From assembly GCF_019956415.1 (NCBI RefSeq), contig NZ_JAHBDK010000042.1:186001-250000 (forward strand): a stretch of DNA of 64,000 bases, in the 5' to 3' direction. Source of the DNA: Pseudomonas sp. GL-B-19 (lineage in GTDB: Bacteria > Pseudomonadota > Gammaproteobacteria > Pseudomonadales > Pseudomonadaceae). A program made the translations under genes and the position numbers. Under the pieces are notes generated by a model. It was given only the letters and a program-made list of their open reading frames with translations. It did not search any database and had not been told where the DNA came from. How positions within the stretch are numbered: position 1 is the first letter of the stretch; each line of letters begins with the position of its first letter. Of the stretch, positions 51,024 to 59,740 are shown in pieces.

Positions 51024-51641
51024 ATGTATCACGGGGAACGATTGAACGCCTGGACGCATTTGGTCGGGGCGGTGGCAGCAACGGTCGGGGTGGTCTGGAT
51101 GCTGGTCATCGCCAGCATGGACGGCAGTCCGTGGAAGATCGTCAGCGTGGCGATTTACGGTTTCACCTTGATGGTCCTGTACAGCGCCTCGACTGTTTAC
51201 CACAGCGTGCGCGGGCGCAAGAAAGCGATCATGCAGAAGGTTGATCACTTTTCGATCTATCTGTTGATCGCCGGCAGTTACACACCGTTTTGTCTGGTGA
51301 CCCTGCGCGGGCCGTGGGGCTGGACGCTGTTCGGAATTGTCTGGGGGCTGGCGCTGATCGGCATCCTGCAAGAGATCAAGCCGCGTTCCGAAGCACGGAT
51401 TCTGTCGATCGTGATTTACGCGGTGATGGGCTGGATCGTGCTGGTAGCGGTCAAGCCGTTACTCGCGGCGTTGGGCACTGCGGGGTTTGCGTGGCTGGCG
51501 GCGGGCGGGATCTTGTACACCGTGGGCATTATCTTTTTTGCCCTGGACCATCGGCTGCGGCATGCCCACGGGATCTGGCATTTGTTTGTGATTGCCGGGA
51601 GCTTGCTGCACTTTGTGGCGATTTTCTTTTATGTCCTCTAA
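51024..51641 (+). CDS. Hemolysin III / YqfA family membrane protein
   Basis: A 205-residue protein with seven predicted membrane segments and the family signature: ERLNAWTHLVGAVAA near the start, YSASTVYHS in the middle and LDHRLRHAHGIWHLFVIAGSLLHF at the end, giving the Ser and His residues that can bind a metal in the PAQR fold. The name hemolysin is historical; the cellular role is uncertain. A GAGG site precedes the start. Confidence 0.88.
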   Translation: MYHGERLNAWTHLVGAVAATVGVVWMLVIASMDGSPWKIVSVAIYGFTLMVLYSASTVYHSVRGRKKAIMQKVDHFSIYLLIAGSYTPFCLVTLRGPWGWTLFGIVWGLALIGILQEIKPRSEARILSIVIYAVMGWIVLVAVKPLLAALGTAGFAWLAAGGILYTVGIIFFALDHRLRHAHGIWHLFVIAGSLLHFVAIFFYVL

Positions 51642-51659
51642 ACCACCGCACTCCTACAT

Positions 51660-52577
51660 TTAATCCTGCGCAGGGATCAAGCGATCCAGTTGTTCCTGGG
51701 CGCGGCGGCTGAACACTTGCAACAGATCATTCAAGGTGTGGGGCGGCGGTTCGGTGGCGCGGGTTACCGCGTACAGAGTGATAGGCAGCGGCGGGGTCAA
51801 CGGGCGAATCGTCGTCGCGGCGGGGGAGGCGCCGAGTGCCGTGAATGGATCGATCACCGCCAATCCGGCGCCGGATTCCACCATCGCCCGGGCCAGTGAA
51901 TAGGTCTGCACTGCGATGCGTATCCGGGGCGGCGGCTCCACCGCTTCGAGGTAACTGTCGAGTCGGGCCGCCAACGGGTCGGCGCTGGACAAACCAATCA
52001 GCGGAGCATCCGCCAGCGCCATCAACGGCAACGGTGTGCCTGCCTCCGCTGCCGACCAGTAACCGGCGGGCGCCAGCGCCACCAGAACGCCGGACGCTAG
52101 CGCCTGGGCCTTGAGCCCTGGATGATCCGGTCGTTGCAGGGTCAGGGCGACATCCACTTCGCGCATCAGCAGGTTCTGCACCAGTTCGCGGCTATGGGCG
52201 CTCGACAGTTCACAGGCGATGTCCGGGTAGCGCACGGTCCACTCGTGAATCGCCGGCGGCAGCAATGACAGGGCCAGCGCCGGGGTGGCGCCAATGCGCA
52301 GGCTATGGCCCGGCTCGCGGCGCAAGCTCTGGGCCAGGCGCCGCACGCCTTGCAGGCTTTCGGTGACCTTATCGACTTCACGCTCCAGCTCCAGCGCTTC
52401 CGGCGTTGCCTGCAATTTGCCGCGAACCCGCAAGAACAGAGGGAAACCCAGTTGCTGCTCGGCGTGCTGCAGCACCTTGGTCACCGCCGGCTGAGAGACG
52501 TGCAGCAATCGCGCGGCCGCACTGATCGACCCGGTCTGGCGGATCGCCTGGAAAATTTCGATATGACGAAGACGCAT
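51660..52577 (-). CDS. LysR family transcriptional regulator
   Basis: A 305-residue LysR-type protein. The helix-turn-helix is in IFQAIRQTGSISAAARLL and SQPAVTKVLQHAEQQLGFPLF; the substrate-binding domain follows. It is divergent from the dadA-like operon, and a perfect LysR-type dyad sits between them at 52585-52603. ATG 52577 (MRLRHIEIF) was chosen over upstream starts that would extend across that site. The co-inducer is probably an amino acid, by inference from its neighbours. Confidence 0.9.
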   Translation of the reverse strand: MRLRHIEIFQAIRQTGSISAAARLLHVSQPAVTKVLQHAEQQLGFPLFLRVRGKLQATPEALELEREVDKVTESLQGVRRLAQSLRREPGHSLRIGATPALALSLLPPAIHEWTVRYPDIACELSSAHSRELVQNLLMREVDVALTLQRPDHPGLKAQALASGVLVALAPAGYWSAAEAGTPLPLMALADAPLIGLSSADPLAARLDSYLEAVEPPPRIRIAVQTYSLARAMVESGAGLAVIDPFTALGASPAATTIRPLTPPLPITLYAVTRATEPPPHTLNDLLQVFSRRAQEQLDRLIPAQD

Positions 52578-52584
52578 GGCAAGT

Positions 52585-52603
52585 CCATAACCTTTGTTTA
52601 TGG
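52585..52603. promoter_or_regulatory. LysR operator in the divergent promoter region
   Basis: Inverted repeat CCATAA-N7-TTATGG containing an exact T-N11-A core (T52588, A52600). It starts eight bases upstream of the LysR gene start and lies 84 bases upstream of the oxidoreductase start, the usual place for a LysR recognition site that also autoregulates. Confidence 0.65.
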
Positions 52604-52686
52604 GTTCGGCATCTTTATTCATTGTTCGCCGCCTGTCACCTGGCTCTAACCTCGGCCTCGCCTTCACAACGGTTTTAGGGACGGAC

Positions 52687-53928
52687 ATGGTTCAGCGTGT
52701 GTGCATTATCGGCGGTGGCGTGATTGGCCTTGCAACGGCGTATGCGCTAGTGCGCGACGGCTTCGAGGTGACGGTGGTCGAGGCCCGGGATTCGCTGGGC
52801 AGCGAAACCAGTTTCGCCAACGGCGGCCAGTTGTCCTATCGCTACGTGGCGCCACTGGCGGACGCCGGCGTGCCGTTACAGGCGATCGGCTGGATGCTGC
52901 GCGGCGACTCGCCGTTGAAGCTACGTCCGCGTCTCGACCCGACGCAATGGCGCTGGATGGCATCGTTCCTCGCCGCGTGCCGCCATTCGGTCAACCGTGA
53001 GAACGCCGCGCATCTGCTGCGCCTGGCGCTGTTCAGCCAGAGCACACTGAAAACCTGGCGCGAAGACGATGGGCTGAGCGGTTTCCAATGGCGGCGCAAT
53101 GGCAAACTGGTGACATTCCGCAACCCCGCCAGCTTCGGGAAAGCGCGACAAGGCCTGGCCGATCCGCAGCAACAGCAGGTGTTGTCTGCCGCCGAGTGTA
53201 CGCAGCTGGAACCGGCGCTGGCCGATGCCCCTTTTGTCGGCGCGATCTATACGCCAGACGAAGAAGTCGGCGATTGCCATGGTTTTTGCCAACAACTGGC
53301 GGCGCGACTGAAGGCGTCCGGCCGTTGCGAATTTCGCCTGGGCCACGCCGTGACCGGCATTCACCACCGCAACGGCGCGGTCACCGCCATTGAGTTGGGT
53401 GCCGAGCTGTTGCCGGTCGAGCAGCTGGTAATTGCCGCCGGCCATCGCAGTCCGCTGCTGGCGCTGCCTGGCCTGCGGCTACCGCTCTATCCCCTGAAAG
53501 GTTACAGCCTGACGCTGCCGATCGGTGCCGAACACCGGGCGCCCGAGCTGAGCATCACCGACTACGACCGCAAGATCGTGTATGCGCGCATTGGTGAGCA
53601 ATTGCGTGTGGCGGCGATGGTCGACATTGTCGGCTTCGACTCGGCCGTCGATCCCGAACGCTTGAGCCTGATCAAGCGCCAGGCCCGCGACACGTTCCCG
53701 AATGCCGGCGATTACGATGCCGCCGTGGAGTGGGCCGGCATGCGTCCAGCGACCCCCAGCGGAGTACCGCTGCTGGGCGCTACGGCCTACCGCAATCTGT
53801 GGCTCAATCTCGGTCATGGCGCGCTGGGTTTTACCCTGGCCTGTGGCAGCGGCCAGTTACTCAGTGAGCTGATCAGCCAGCGCCAGACTTCCATCGACCT
53901 GCTGGGTTTCAGCCACCCGGTCGCTTGA
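52687..53928 (+). CDS. FAD-dependent D-amino-acid dehydrogenase-like oxidoreductase
   Basis: A 413-residue DAO-family flavoprotein. The FAD motif VCIIGGGVIGLATAY is at the N-terminus; SFANGGQLSYRYVAPLAD is the DadA hallmark and the C-terminal EWAGMRPATPSGVPLLG binds FAD and substrate. It would oxidise a D-amino acid to an imino acid, passing electrons to the membrane chain. With RidA (imine deaminase) and an amino-acid binding protein downstream it forms a small amino-acid catabolic operon. It is probably not the housekeeping dadA, which usually sits with the dadX racemase. Confidence 0.87.
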   Translation: MVQRVCIIGGGVIGLATAYALVRDGFEVTVVEARDSLGSETSFANGGQLSYRYVAPLADAGVPLQAIGWMLRGDSPLKLRPRLDPTQWRWMASFLAACRHSVNRENAAHLLRLALFSQSTLKTWREDDGLSGFQWRRNGKLVTFRNPASFGKARQGLADPQQQQVLSAAECTQLEPALADAPFVGAIYTPDEEVGDCHGFCQQLAARLKASGRCEFRLGHAVTGIHHRNGAVTAIELGAELLPVEQLVIAAGHRSPLLALPGLRLPLYPLKGYSLTLPIGAEHRAPELSITDYDRKIVYARIGEQLRVAAMVDIVGFDSAVDPERLSLIKRQARDTFPNAGDYDAAVEWAGMRPATPSGVPLLGATAYRNLWLNLGHGALGFTLACGSGQLLSELISQRQTSIDLLGFSHPVA

Positions 53929-53955
53929 ATTTCCCTGTCAGAAAAGGACCCTGTC

Positions 53956-54306
53956 ATGACCATTAAACGTTTTCACAGCAACCCACGCCTGTCAGGCGCC
54001 GTGACCTTCGGCGAGCTGGTGTTTCTCTCCGGTCAGGTGCCAGGCGACGCCCTGGATGCCGGCGGTCAGACCCGCGAAGTACTGGCGAAAATCGACGCGT
54101 TGCTGGCCGAGGCCGGTAGCGACAAAGATCATTTGCTGAGCGCGACGATTTATCTGAAGGACATCAATGCCGATTTCTCGGCGATGAATGAAGTCTGGTC
54201 GGCCTGGTTGTCACCGGGACAGGCGCCGAGCCGCACCACCGTGCAGGCGGATCTGGCGCGTCCGCAAGTGTTGGTGGAAATCACTATTACCGCGGCCCGC
54301 ATCTGA
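53956..54306 (+). CDS. RidA family enamine/imine deaminase
   Basis: A 116-residue RidA/YjgF protein. It hydrolyses reactive imines or enamines released by amino-acid oxidases, so it fits the flavoprotein 28 bases upstream. Family segments: VFLSGQVPGD, LLSATIYLKDINADF and the conserved Arg in GQAPSRTTVQADL. It lacks some residues of the archetypal RidA C-terminus (it ends VLVEITITAARI) and so belongs to a Rid subgroup. Confidence 0.88.
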   Translation: MTIKRFHSNPRLSGAVTFGELVFLSGQVPGDALDAGGQTREVLAKIDALLAEAGSDKDHLLSATIYLKDINADFSAMNEVWSAWLSPGQAPSRTTVQADLARPQVLVEITITAARI

Positions 54307-54343
54307 ACCCACCCGTACCCAACACCCACAACGGAGAATAACA

Positions 54344-55246
54344 ATGCAAAAAATCACGTTGCTCGGCTGCACCCTCGGGCTGTTGCTAGGTAGTCAGGTT
54401 CAAGCCAATGAAGCGCCGCTGACCGGCACATTGGGCAAGATCGCCAATGCCAACAGCATCACCCTCGGGTATCGCGATGCGTCGGTGCCGTTCTCCTACG
54501 TGGGCGATCACACGGGGCAGCCGATGGGTTATTCAGTGGATCTGGCAAGCAAGATTGTCGAGCGCATCCGTCAGCAACTGGCGCTGCCGGAGCTCAAGGC
54601 GAAATACACCCTGGTGACCTCACAGACGCGGATTCCACTGGTGCAGAACGGCACCGTCGACCTCGAATGCGGCTCTACCGGGGTGACCGCCGAACGGCAG
54701 AAGCAAGTGGCGTTTTCCTACGGTTTCATCTACGTCAAAGGCCAGCTGCTGACGGCCAGGGACAGCGGGATCAAGAGTTTCGCCGACCTGCGCGGCAAGA
54801 ACGTGGTGACCACCGCCGGCACCACCAACGAGCGTTTTCTGAAGAGCTACAACGTCGACAACAAGATCGACATGTTCGTGATCAGCGCCAAGGACCACGG
54901 CGAAGCCTTCCAGATGCTGCAGTCAGGTCGGGCGGCTGCGTTCTACATGGACGACGCGTTGCTTTATGGCGAACGTGCCAAGGCGCGGGATCCGCATAAA
55001 TGGGTGGTGGTCGGCGAGGAACAATCGCGGGAAATCTACAGCTGCATGGTGCGCAAGGATGATCCGCAATTCCTCGCTCTGGTGAATGGCGCATTGGCCG
55101 ATCTGTACAGTTCGGGCGAGATCAATGGCATCTACCAGCGCTGGTTTGAACAGCCGATCCCGCCGAAGGGGTTGAACCTTGAGTTCCCGATGACCAGTGA
55201 ACTCAAGGCGATCATCGTCAAGCCGACGAGCGATCCGGTTCAGTAA
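54344..55246 (+). CDS. Amino-acid ABC transporter substrate-binding protein
   Basis: A 300-residue periplasmic solute-binding protein with a signal peptide (about residues 1-21, ending VQA). Family-3 features: TLGYRDASVPFSYVGDHTGQ, LECGSTGVTAERQKQVAFSY and LRGKNVVTTAGTTNE, as in glutamate/aspartate-binding GltI/AatJ proteins. Third gene of the flavoprotein-RidA operon, with no permease or ATPase gene next to it. It ends four bases before the convergent rsmE stop. Confidence 0.88.
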   Translation: MQKITLLGCTLGLLLGSQVQANEAPLTGTLGKIANANSITLGYRDASVPFSYVGDHTGQPMGYSVDLASKIVERIRQQLALPELKAKYTLVTSQTRIPLVQNGTVDLECGSTGVTAERQKQVAFSYGFIYVKGQLLTARDSGIKSFADLRGKNVVTTAGTTNERFLKSYNVDNKIDMFVISAKDHGEAFQMLQSGRAAAFYMDDALLYGERAKARDPHKWVVVGEEQSREIYSCMVRKDDPQFLALVNGALADLYSSGEINGIYQRWFEQPIPPKGLNLEFPMTSELKAIIVKPTSDPVQ

Positions 55247-55250
55247 AGCG

Positions 55251-55970
55251 TCAGAAATCGCCCCACAGTTGCTGCGCTACCGCCAGTGCCACTACTGGCG
55301 CGGTTTCGGTGCGCAGCACGCGAGGGCCGAGGCGGGCGGCGTGGAAACCGCTGGCTTTGGCCTGTTCGACTTCGGCGTCGGACAGCCCGCCTTCGGGGCC
55401 GATCAGAAACGCCAGGCTGGAAGGTTTGGCGTGACTGACCAACGGCTCCGCCACCGGATGTAGCACCAGTTTCAACTCGGCTTGTGCCTGTTTCAACCAG
55501 TCCGCCAAAAGCAGCGGTGGATGAATTACCGGCACCCGCGAACGCCCACATTGTTCACAGGCACTGATCGCCACTTGGCGCCAGTGCATCAGGCGCTTGT
55601 CGGCGCGCTCATCCTTCAACCGGACTTCGCAACGGTCGCTGAAGATCGGGGTGATTTCAGTTACGCCCAATTCGGTGGCTTTCTGAATCGCCCAGTCCAT
55701 GCGCTCGCCACGGGACAGGCCTTGGCCGAGATGGATCGCCAGCGGTGAGTCGACCTGCCCGGCGAAGCTTTCATCGATCTGCACGACGACGCGTTTCTTG
55801 CCGACCTCCACCAGCGTGGCGCGAAACTCGTGGCCCGAACCGTCGAACAGCTGCAACGCATCGCCCTCGGCCATGCGCAGTACGCGGCTGATGTAATGGG
55901 CCTGGGCTTCGGGCAACTCGTGTTCGCCGGTGCTCAGGGGGGCGTCGATAAAGAAGCGGGACAGTCTCAT
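55251..55970 (-). CDS. rsmE: 16S rRNA (uracil-1498-N3)-methyltransferase
   Basis: A 239-residue SPOUT-class methyltransferase. N-terminal PUA-like part (MRLSRFFIDAPL, HYISRVLRM), then the knotted SAM-binding end with LAFLIGPEGGLSDAEV and RLGPRVLRTETAPVVAL. ATG 55970 gives the family length; the open frame upstream to 56102 runs through a REP pair and is rejected. Forms a same-strand unit with bioA, separated from it by a REP pair. Confidence 0.95.
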   Translation of the reverse strand: MRLSRFFIDAPLSTGEHELPEAQAHYISRVLRMAEGDALQLFDGSGHEFRATLVEVGKKRVVVQIDESFAGQVDSPLAIHLGQGLSRGERMDWAIQKATELGVTEITPIFSDRCEVRLKDERADKRLMHWRQVAISACEQCGRSRVPVIHPPLLLADWLKQAQAELKLVLHPVAEPLVSHAKPSSLAFLIGPEGGLSDAEVEQAKASGFHAARLGPRVLRTETAPVVALAVAQQLWGDF

Positions 55971-56016
55971 GCGGGTTCTCTGAAAAGGGTCTAAAGCGTC
56001 TGAAGGTCGTGCCGAC

Positions 56017-56086
56017 CTTATCGCTGGCAAGCCAGCTCCTACAACGACCGCGATCAACTGTAGGAGCTGGCTTGCCAGCGAAAGCG
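56017..56086. repeat. REP pair (inverted)
   Basis: Arms CTTATCGCTGGCAAGCCAGC (from 56017) and CTGGCTTGCCAGCGAAAGCG (to 56085) with a loop of about 20 bases. Same subclass as the pair at 29153. Located between bioA and rsmE, which are both on the minus strand. Confidence 0.9.
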
Positions 56087-56122
56087 GCAGACCAGGCACC
56101 ACAGAAGATCGGGTGAAATCAA

Positions 56123-57529
56123 TCAGCCCGGATCACGGAATCCCGGGTGGAAGTCTTTCGGCACCGCCACGCTGACGCTGTTACGCGTCGCGATGTCGAT
56201 GCCTTCGCTGGCCACTTCGGCCAGAAAGTCGATCTGCTCCGGCGTGATCACGTACGGCGGCAGGAAATACACCACGCTGCCCAACGGTCGTAGTAAAGCA
56301 CCGCGTTCCAGTGCGTGCTGGAACACCTTCAAGCCACGACGTTCCTGCCACGGGTAGGCTTCTTTCGTAGCCTTGTCCTTGACCATCTCGATGGCCAGCA
56401 CCATGCCGGTCTGTCGTACTTCCGAGACGTTCGGATGGTCGGCCAGGTGCGCGGTGGAGGAGGCCATGCGCTGGGCGAGCGCCTTGTTGTTCTCGATGAC
56501 GTTGTCTTCTTCGAAGATATCCAGCGTTGCCAGTGCGGCGGCGCACGCCAACGGGTTGCCGGTGTAGCTGTGCGAATGCAGGAAGGCGCGCAGCGTCGGG
56601 TAGTCGTCGTAGAAGGCGCTGTAGACGTCTTCGGTCGTCACGCAGGCCGCCAACGGCAGGTAACCGCCGGTGAGGGCCTTGGACAGGCAGAGGAAATCCG
56701 GGCGGATGCCGGCCTGTTCGCAGGCGAACATCGTGCCGGTGCGGCCAAAGCCGACGGCGATTTCGTCGTGGATCAGGTGCACGCCGTAGCGGTCGCAGGC
56801 TTCGCGCAGCAGTTTGAGGTAAACCGGGTGGTACATGCGCATGCCGCCAGCGCCCTGGATCAGCGGTTCGACGATCACTGCCGCGACGCTGTCATGGTTC
56901 TCCGCCAGGGTCTGTTCCATGGCGGCGAACATGTTGCGTGAGTGTTCTTCCCAGCTCATGCCTTCGGGGCGCAGGTAGCAGTCGGGGCTCGGCACCTTGA
57001 TGGTGTCCAGCAGCAGCGCCTTGTAGGTTTCGGTGAACAGCGGCACGTCGCCCACCGACATCGCCGCCATGGTTTCGCCGTGGTAGCTGTTGGTCAGGGT
57101 GACAAAGCGCTTCTTGTTCGGCTGGCCGCGGTTGAGCCAGTAGTGAAAGCTCATTTTCAGTGCGACTTCGATGCAGGACGAACCGTTATCGGCGTAGAAG
57201 CACCGGGTCAGGCCCTCCGGGGTCATCTTCACCAGCCGCTCGGACAGCTCGATCACCGGCTGATGGCTGAAGCCAGCGAGGATCACGTGTTCCAGCTGAT
57301 CGACCTGATCCTTGATGCGCTGATTGATGCGCGGGTTGGCGTGGCCAAACACGTTGACCCACCAGGAGCTGACAGCGTCGAGGTAGCGCTTGCCTTCGAA
57401 GTCTTCCAGCCACACACCTTCCCCGCGTTTAATCGGGATCAGCGGTAGCTGTTCGTGGTCTTTCATCTGGGTGCAGGGATGCCACAACACCGCGAGATCG
57501 CGTTCCATCCACTGTTTATTCAGGCCCAT
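56123..57529 (-). CDS. bioA: Adenosylmethionine-8-amino-7-oxononanoate aminotransferase
   Basis: A 468-residue PLP enzyme that aminates KAPA to DAPA in biotin synthesis, using SAM as the amino donor. SSWWVNVFGHANPRIN and YADNGSSCIEVALKM are BioA-specific, and the PLP lysine is in LCLSKALTGGYLPLA. The length is slightly above E. coli BioA (429) because of a C-terminal extension. No other bio genes are adjacent. Confidence 0.93.
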   Translation of the reverse strand: MGLNKQWMERDLAVLWHPCTQMKDHEQLPLIPIKRGEGVWLEDFEGKRYLDAVSSWWVNVFGHANPRINQRIKDQVDQLEHVILAGFSHQPVIELSERLVKMTPEGLTRCFYADNGSSCIEVALKMSFHYWLNRGQPNKKRFVTLTNSYHGETMAAMSVGDVPLFTETYKALLLDTIKVPSPDCYLRPEGMSWEEHSRNMFAAMEQTLAENHDSVAAVIVEPLIQGAGGMRMYHPVYLKLLREACDRYGVHLIHDEIAVGFGRTGTMFACEQAGIRPDFLCLSKALTGGYLPLAACVTTEDVYSAFYDDYPTLRAFLHSHSYTGNPLACAAALATLDIFEEDNVIENNKALAQRMASSTAHLADHPNVSEVRQTGMVLAIEMVKDKATKEAYPWQERRGLKVFQHALERGALLRPLGSVVYFLPPYVITPEQIDFLAEVASEGIDIATRNSVSVAVPKDFHPGFRDPG

Positions 57530-57752
57530 TTTCTGTCTCCTCGAGGCTACCCGCGACGTAGGCGGGCAAACAATCGCGCAAGCCTATGCAATGCGTGGCT
57601 TGGGGACAACCCATTGTGTCGATTGAGCTACTTTGTATCGGTCGATAGACGCTGCTGGCAGGCGTCTGAAGCCTGACGTATCCTTCGCGGTTCCTGGAGT
57701 CGACTGACTCGTAAAAACTGTTTTTTCTTCATGTATTTCCGGAGTTCGCTGA

Positions 57753-59477
57753 ATGTCTGTCGGTTGGCTGCGCGCCTGTGCGCTGGTGATGTTGGGGCTG
57801 TTCAGCGTGTCTGCGCTGGCCAAGGATAAAACCGTGATCGTGGTCGGTGGCGGGCTGTCTGGCCTGACCGCGGCTTACGAGCTGCAAAACAAAGGCTGGC
57901 AGGTCACGCTGCTGGAAGCCAAATCGAGCCTGGGCGGTCGCTCCGGCATGGCCACCAGCGAGTGGATCGGCAACGACAAGACTCAGCCGGTGCTGAACAA
58001 GTACGTGTCGACCTTCAAGCTGAGCACCACGCCAGCCCCTGAATTCGTGCGGACTCCAGGCTACCTGATCGATGGTGAGTATTTCACCGCCGCCGATCTG
58101 GCGACCAAGCAGCCAGCCACTGCCGAAGCGCTCAAGCGCTTCGAAAAAACCGTGGATGATCTGGCGCGCTCGATTGACGACCCGCAGAACCCGATTGCCA
58201 ACAACACGCTGCACGCGCTGGATCAGATCACCGTGTCCAGCTGGCTCGACAAGCAGAACCTGCCAGCGACTGCTCGTCAGTTGGTGAATCAGCAGATTCG
58301 TACCCGCTATGACGAACCTTCGCGTTTGTCGCTGTTGTACTTCGCACAGCAGAGCCGTGTTTACCGTGGCACTTCCGATCGTGACCTGCGTGCTTCGCGA
58401 CTGGTTGGCGGCAGCCCGGTACTGGCCCAGGCGTTCGTCAAACAACTGAAAACGATCAAGACCAACTCCCCGGTCTCTTCGATCACTCAGGACAAGGACG
58501 GCGTGACCGTCAAAGTGGGTAGCGTCGGCTATCAGGCTGATTACGTGGTATTGGCGGTGCCGTTGCGCGCACTGGGCAAGATCCAGATGACCCCGTCGCT
58601 GGATGCCCAGCACATGGGCGCCATCAAAGGCACCAACTACGGCTGGCGCGACCAGATCATGCTGAAGTTCAAGACGCCGGTGTGGGAATCCAAAGCGCGC
58701 ATGTCCGGCGAGATTTTCAGCAATACAGGCCTGGGCATGTTGTGGATCGAGCCTGCCTTGAAGGGCGGCGCCAACGTGGTGATCAACCTGTCTGGCGACA
58801 ACGCTCGTGTGATGCAGGCGTTCGGCGACAAGCAAATGGTCGATCAGGTGCTGATTCGCCTGCACGCCTTTTATCCACAGGCGCGTGGTTCTTTCACCGG
58901 TTATGAAATCCGCCGCTACAGCACCGACCCGTCGATGGGCGGCGCTTACCTGGCCTTTGGCCCGGGCCAGATCAGCAAATACTGGCGCCTGTGGGAGCGC
59001 CCGATTGAGCGCGTAGCGTTCGCCGGCGAACACACTGACACCTTGTACCCGGGCACTCTGGAAGGCGCATTGCGCACCGGCCAGCGTGCGGCCAGTCAGG
59101 TTGAAGACCTGGCGGCGGGCAAGTCGTTTGAGCCGGCGAAAGTGGCGACGGCAGCGGCGGCCGGCGCGGTGGCGGCGAAGAAAGGTAACTTCTTCAGCAA
59201 CCTGTTCGGTGGTTCGGATGACGCCAAGAAGCCAGAGCCGGTCAAGGCACCTGAGCCTGTCACTCCACCAGCACCGGCTCCAGCTCCAGTAGCTGCACCG
59301 GCACCGGTCGAAGCACCGAAGCCTGCAACGCCAGTGAAAGCCGAGCCTGCCAAAAAGGCACCGGCTAAAGCTCCGGCGAAGAAGCCTGCAGCCAAAACCG
59401 AAGCCAAAAAGGCTCCGGTGAAGAAACCAGCGGCTAAACCCGCTGCGACACCGACAACGGTTACCAAGGCGCAGTAA
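57753..59477 (+). CDS. Secreted flavin amine oxidase with Lys/Pro/Ala-rich tail
   Basis: A 574-residue exported flavoprotein: signal peptide about residues 1-23 (ending ALA), FAD motif VIVVGGGLSGLTAAYEL with the second site LGGRSGM, and the C-terminal FAD signature ERVAFAGEHTD near residue 425. It would oxidise amines in the periplasm; the substrate is unknown. The last 75 residues or so are a low-complexity tail of Pro, Ala and Lys with repeated AKKPAAK/KAPAK units, like histone H1 or AlgP. Same place in P. aeruginosa holds an amine oxidase gene. Divergent from bioA. Confidence 0.88.
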   Translation: MSVGWLRACALVMLGLFSVSALAKDKTVIVVGGGLSGLTAAYELQNKGWQVTLLEAKSSLGGRSGMATSEWIGNDKTQPVLNKYVSTFKLSTTPAPEFVRTPGYLIDGEYFTAADLATKQPATAEALKRFEKTVDDLARSIDDPQNPIANNTLHALDQITVSSWLDKQNLPATARQLVNQQIRTRYDEPSRLSLLYFAQQSRVYRGTSDRDLRASRLVGGSPVLAQAFVKQLKTIKTNSPVSSITQDKDGVTVKVGSVGYQADYVVLAVPLRALGKIQMTPSLDAQHMGAIKGTNYGWRDQIMLKFKTPVWESKARMSGEIFSNTGLGMLWIEPALKGGANVVINLSGDNARVMQAFGDKQMVDQVLIRLHAFYPQARGSFTGYEIRRYSTDPSMGGAYLAFGPGQISKYWRLWERPIERVAFAGEHTDTLYPGTLEGALRTGQRAASQVEDLAAGKSFEPAKVATAAAAGAVAAKKGNFFSNLFGGSDDAKKPEPVKAPEPVTPPAPAPAPVAAPAPVEAPKPATPVKAEPAKKAPAKAPAKKPAAKTEAKKAPVKKPAAKPAATPTTVTKAQ

Positions 59478-59494
59478 GCGTCGGGATTAAAAAG

Positions 59495-59520
59495 ACGCGG
59501 CAGAGATGCCGCGTTTTTTT
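59495..59520 (+). terminator. Rho-independent terminator
   Basis: Stem ACGCGGCA / TGCCGCGT with a five-base loop (59495-59515), preceded by an A-run and followed by eight T. It lies 17 bases after the amine oxidase stop. Confidence 0.9.
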
Positions 59521-59740
59521 ATGGGTGAAGAAAACCAGTACCGGGAATCGAATAAACCCTGGGGCGCAGGTGTTCTTCTGTTGGACTTCATTTTTTCTCA
59601 CGCAGTAGTCTTTAATCTTTCCTTAACACGCTCATTACAAGCTCCTGATCGTATTTCTCGAGATTTCAAAGCGAAAACTTCAGCTTTAATTCGATAGATA
59701 ACCCGATAGTCTTTGGCCAGCACTTACAGGGATCTAGGCA

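Noticed and set aside
41363..55250. Prophage or integrative island
   Set aside because: Although the block is accessory, there is no integrase, att-like direct repeat beside a tRNA, or phage gene; only REP pairs mark its edges.
57729..59033. A 434-codon open frame antisense to the amine oxidase
   Set aside because: Opposite a clear flavoprotein with intact motifs; no recognisable domain.
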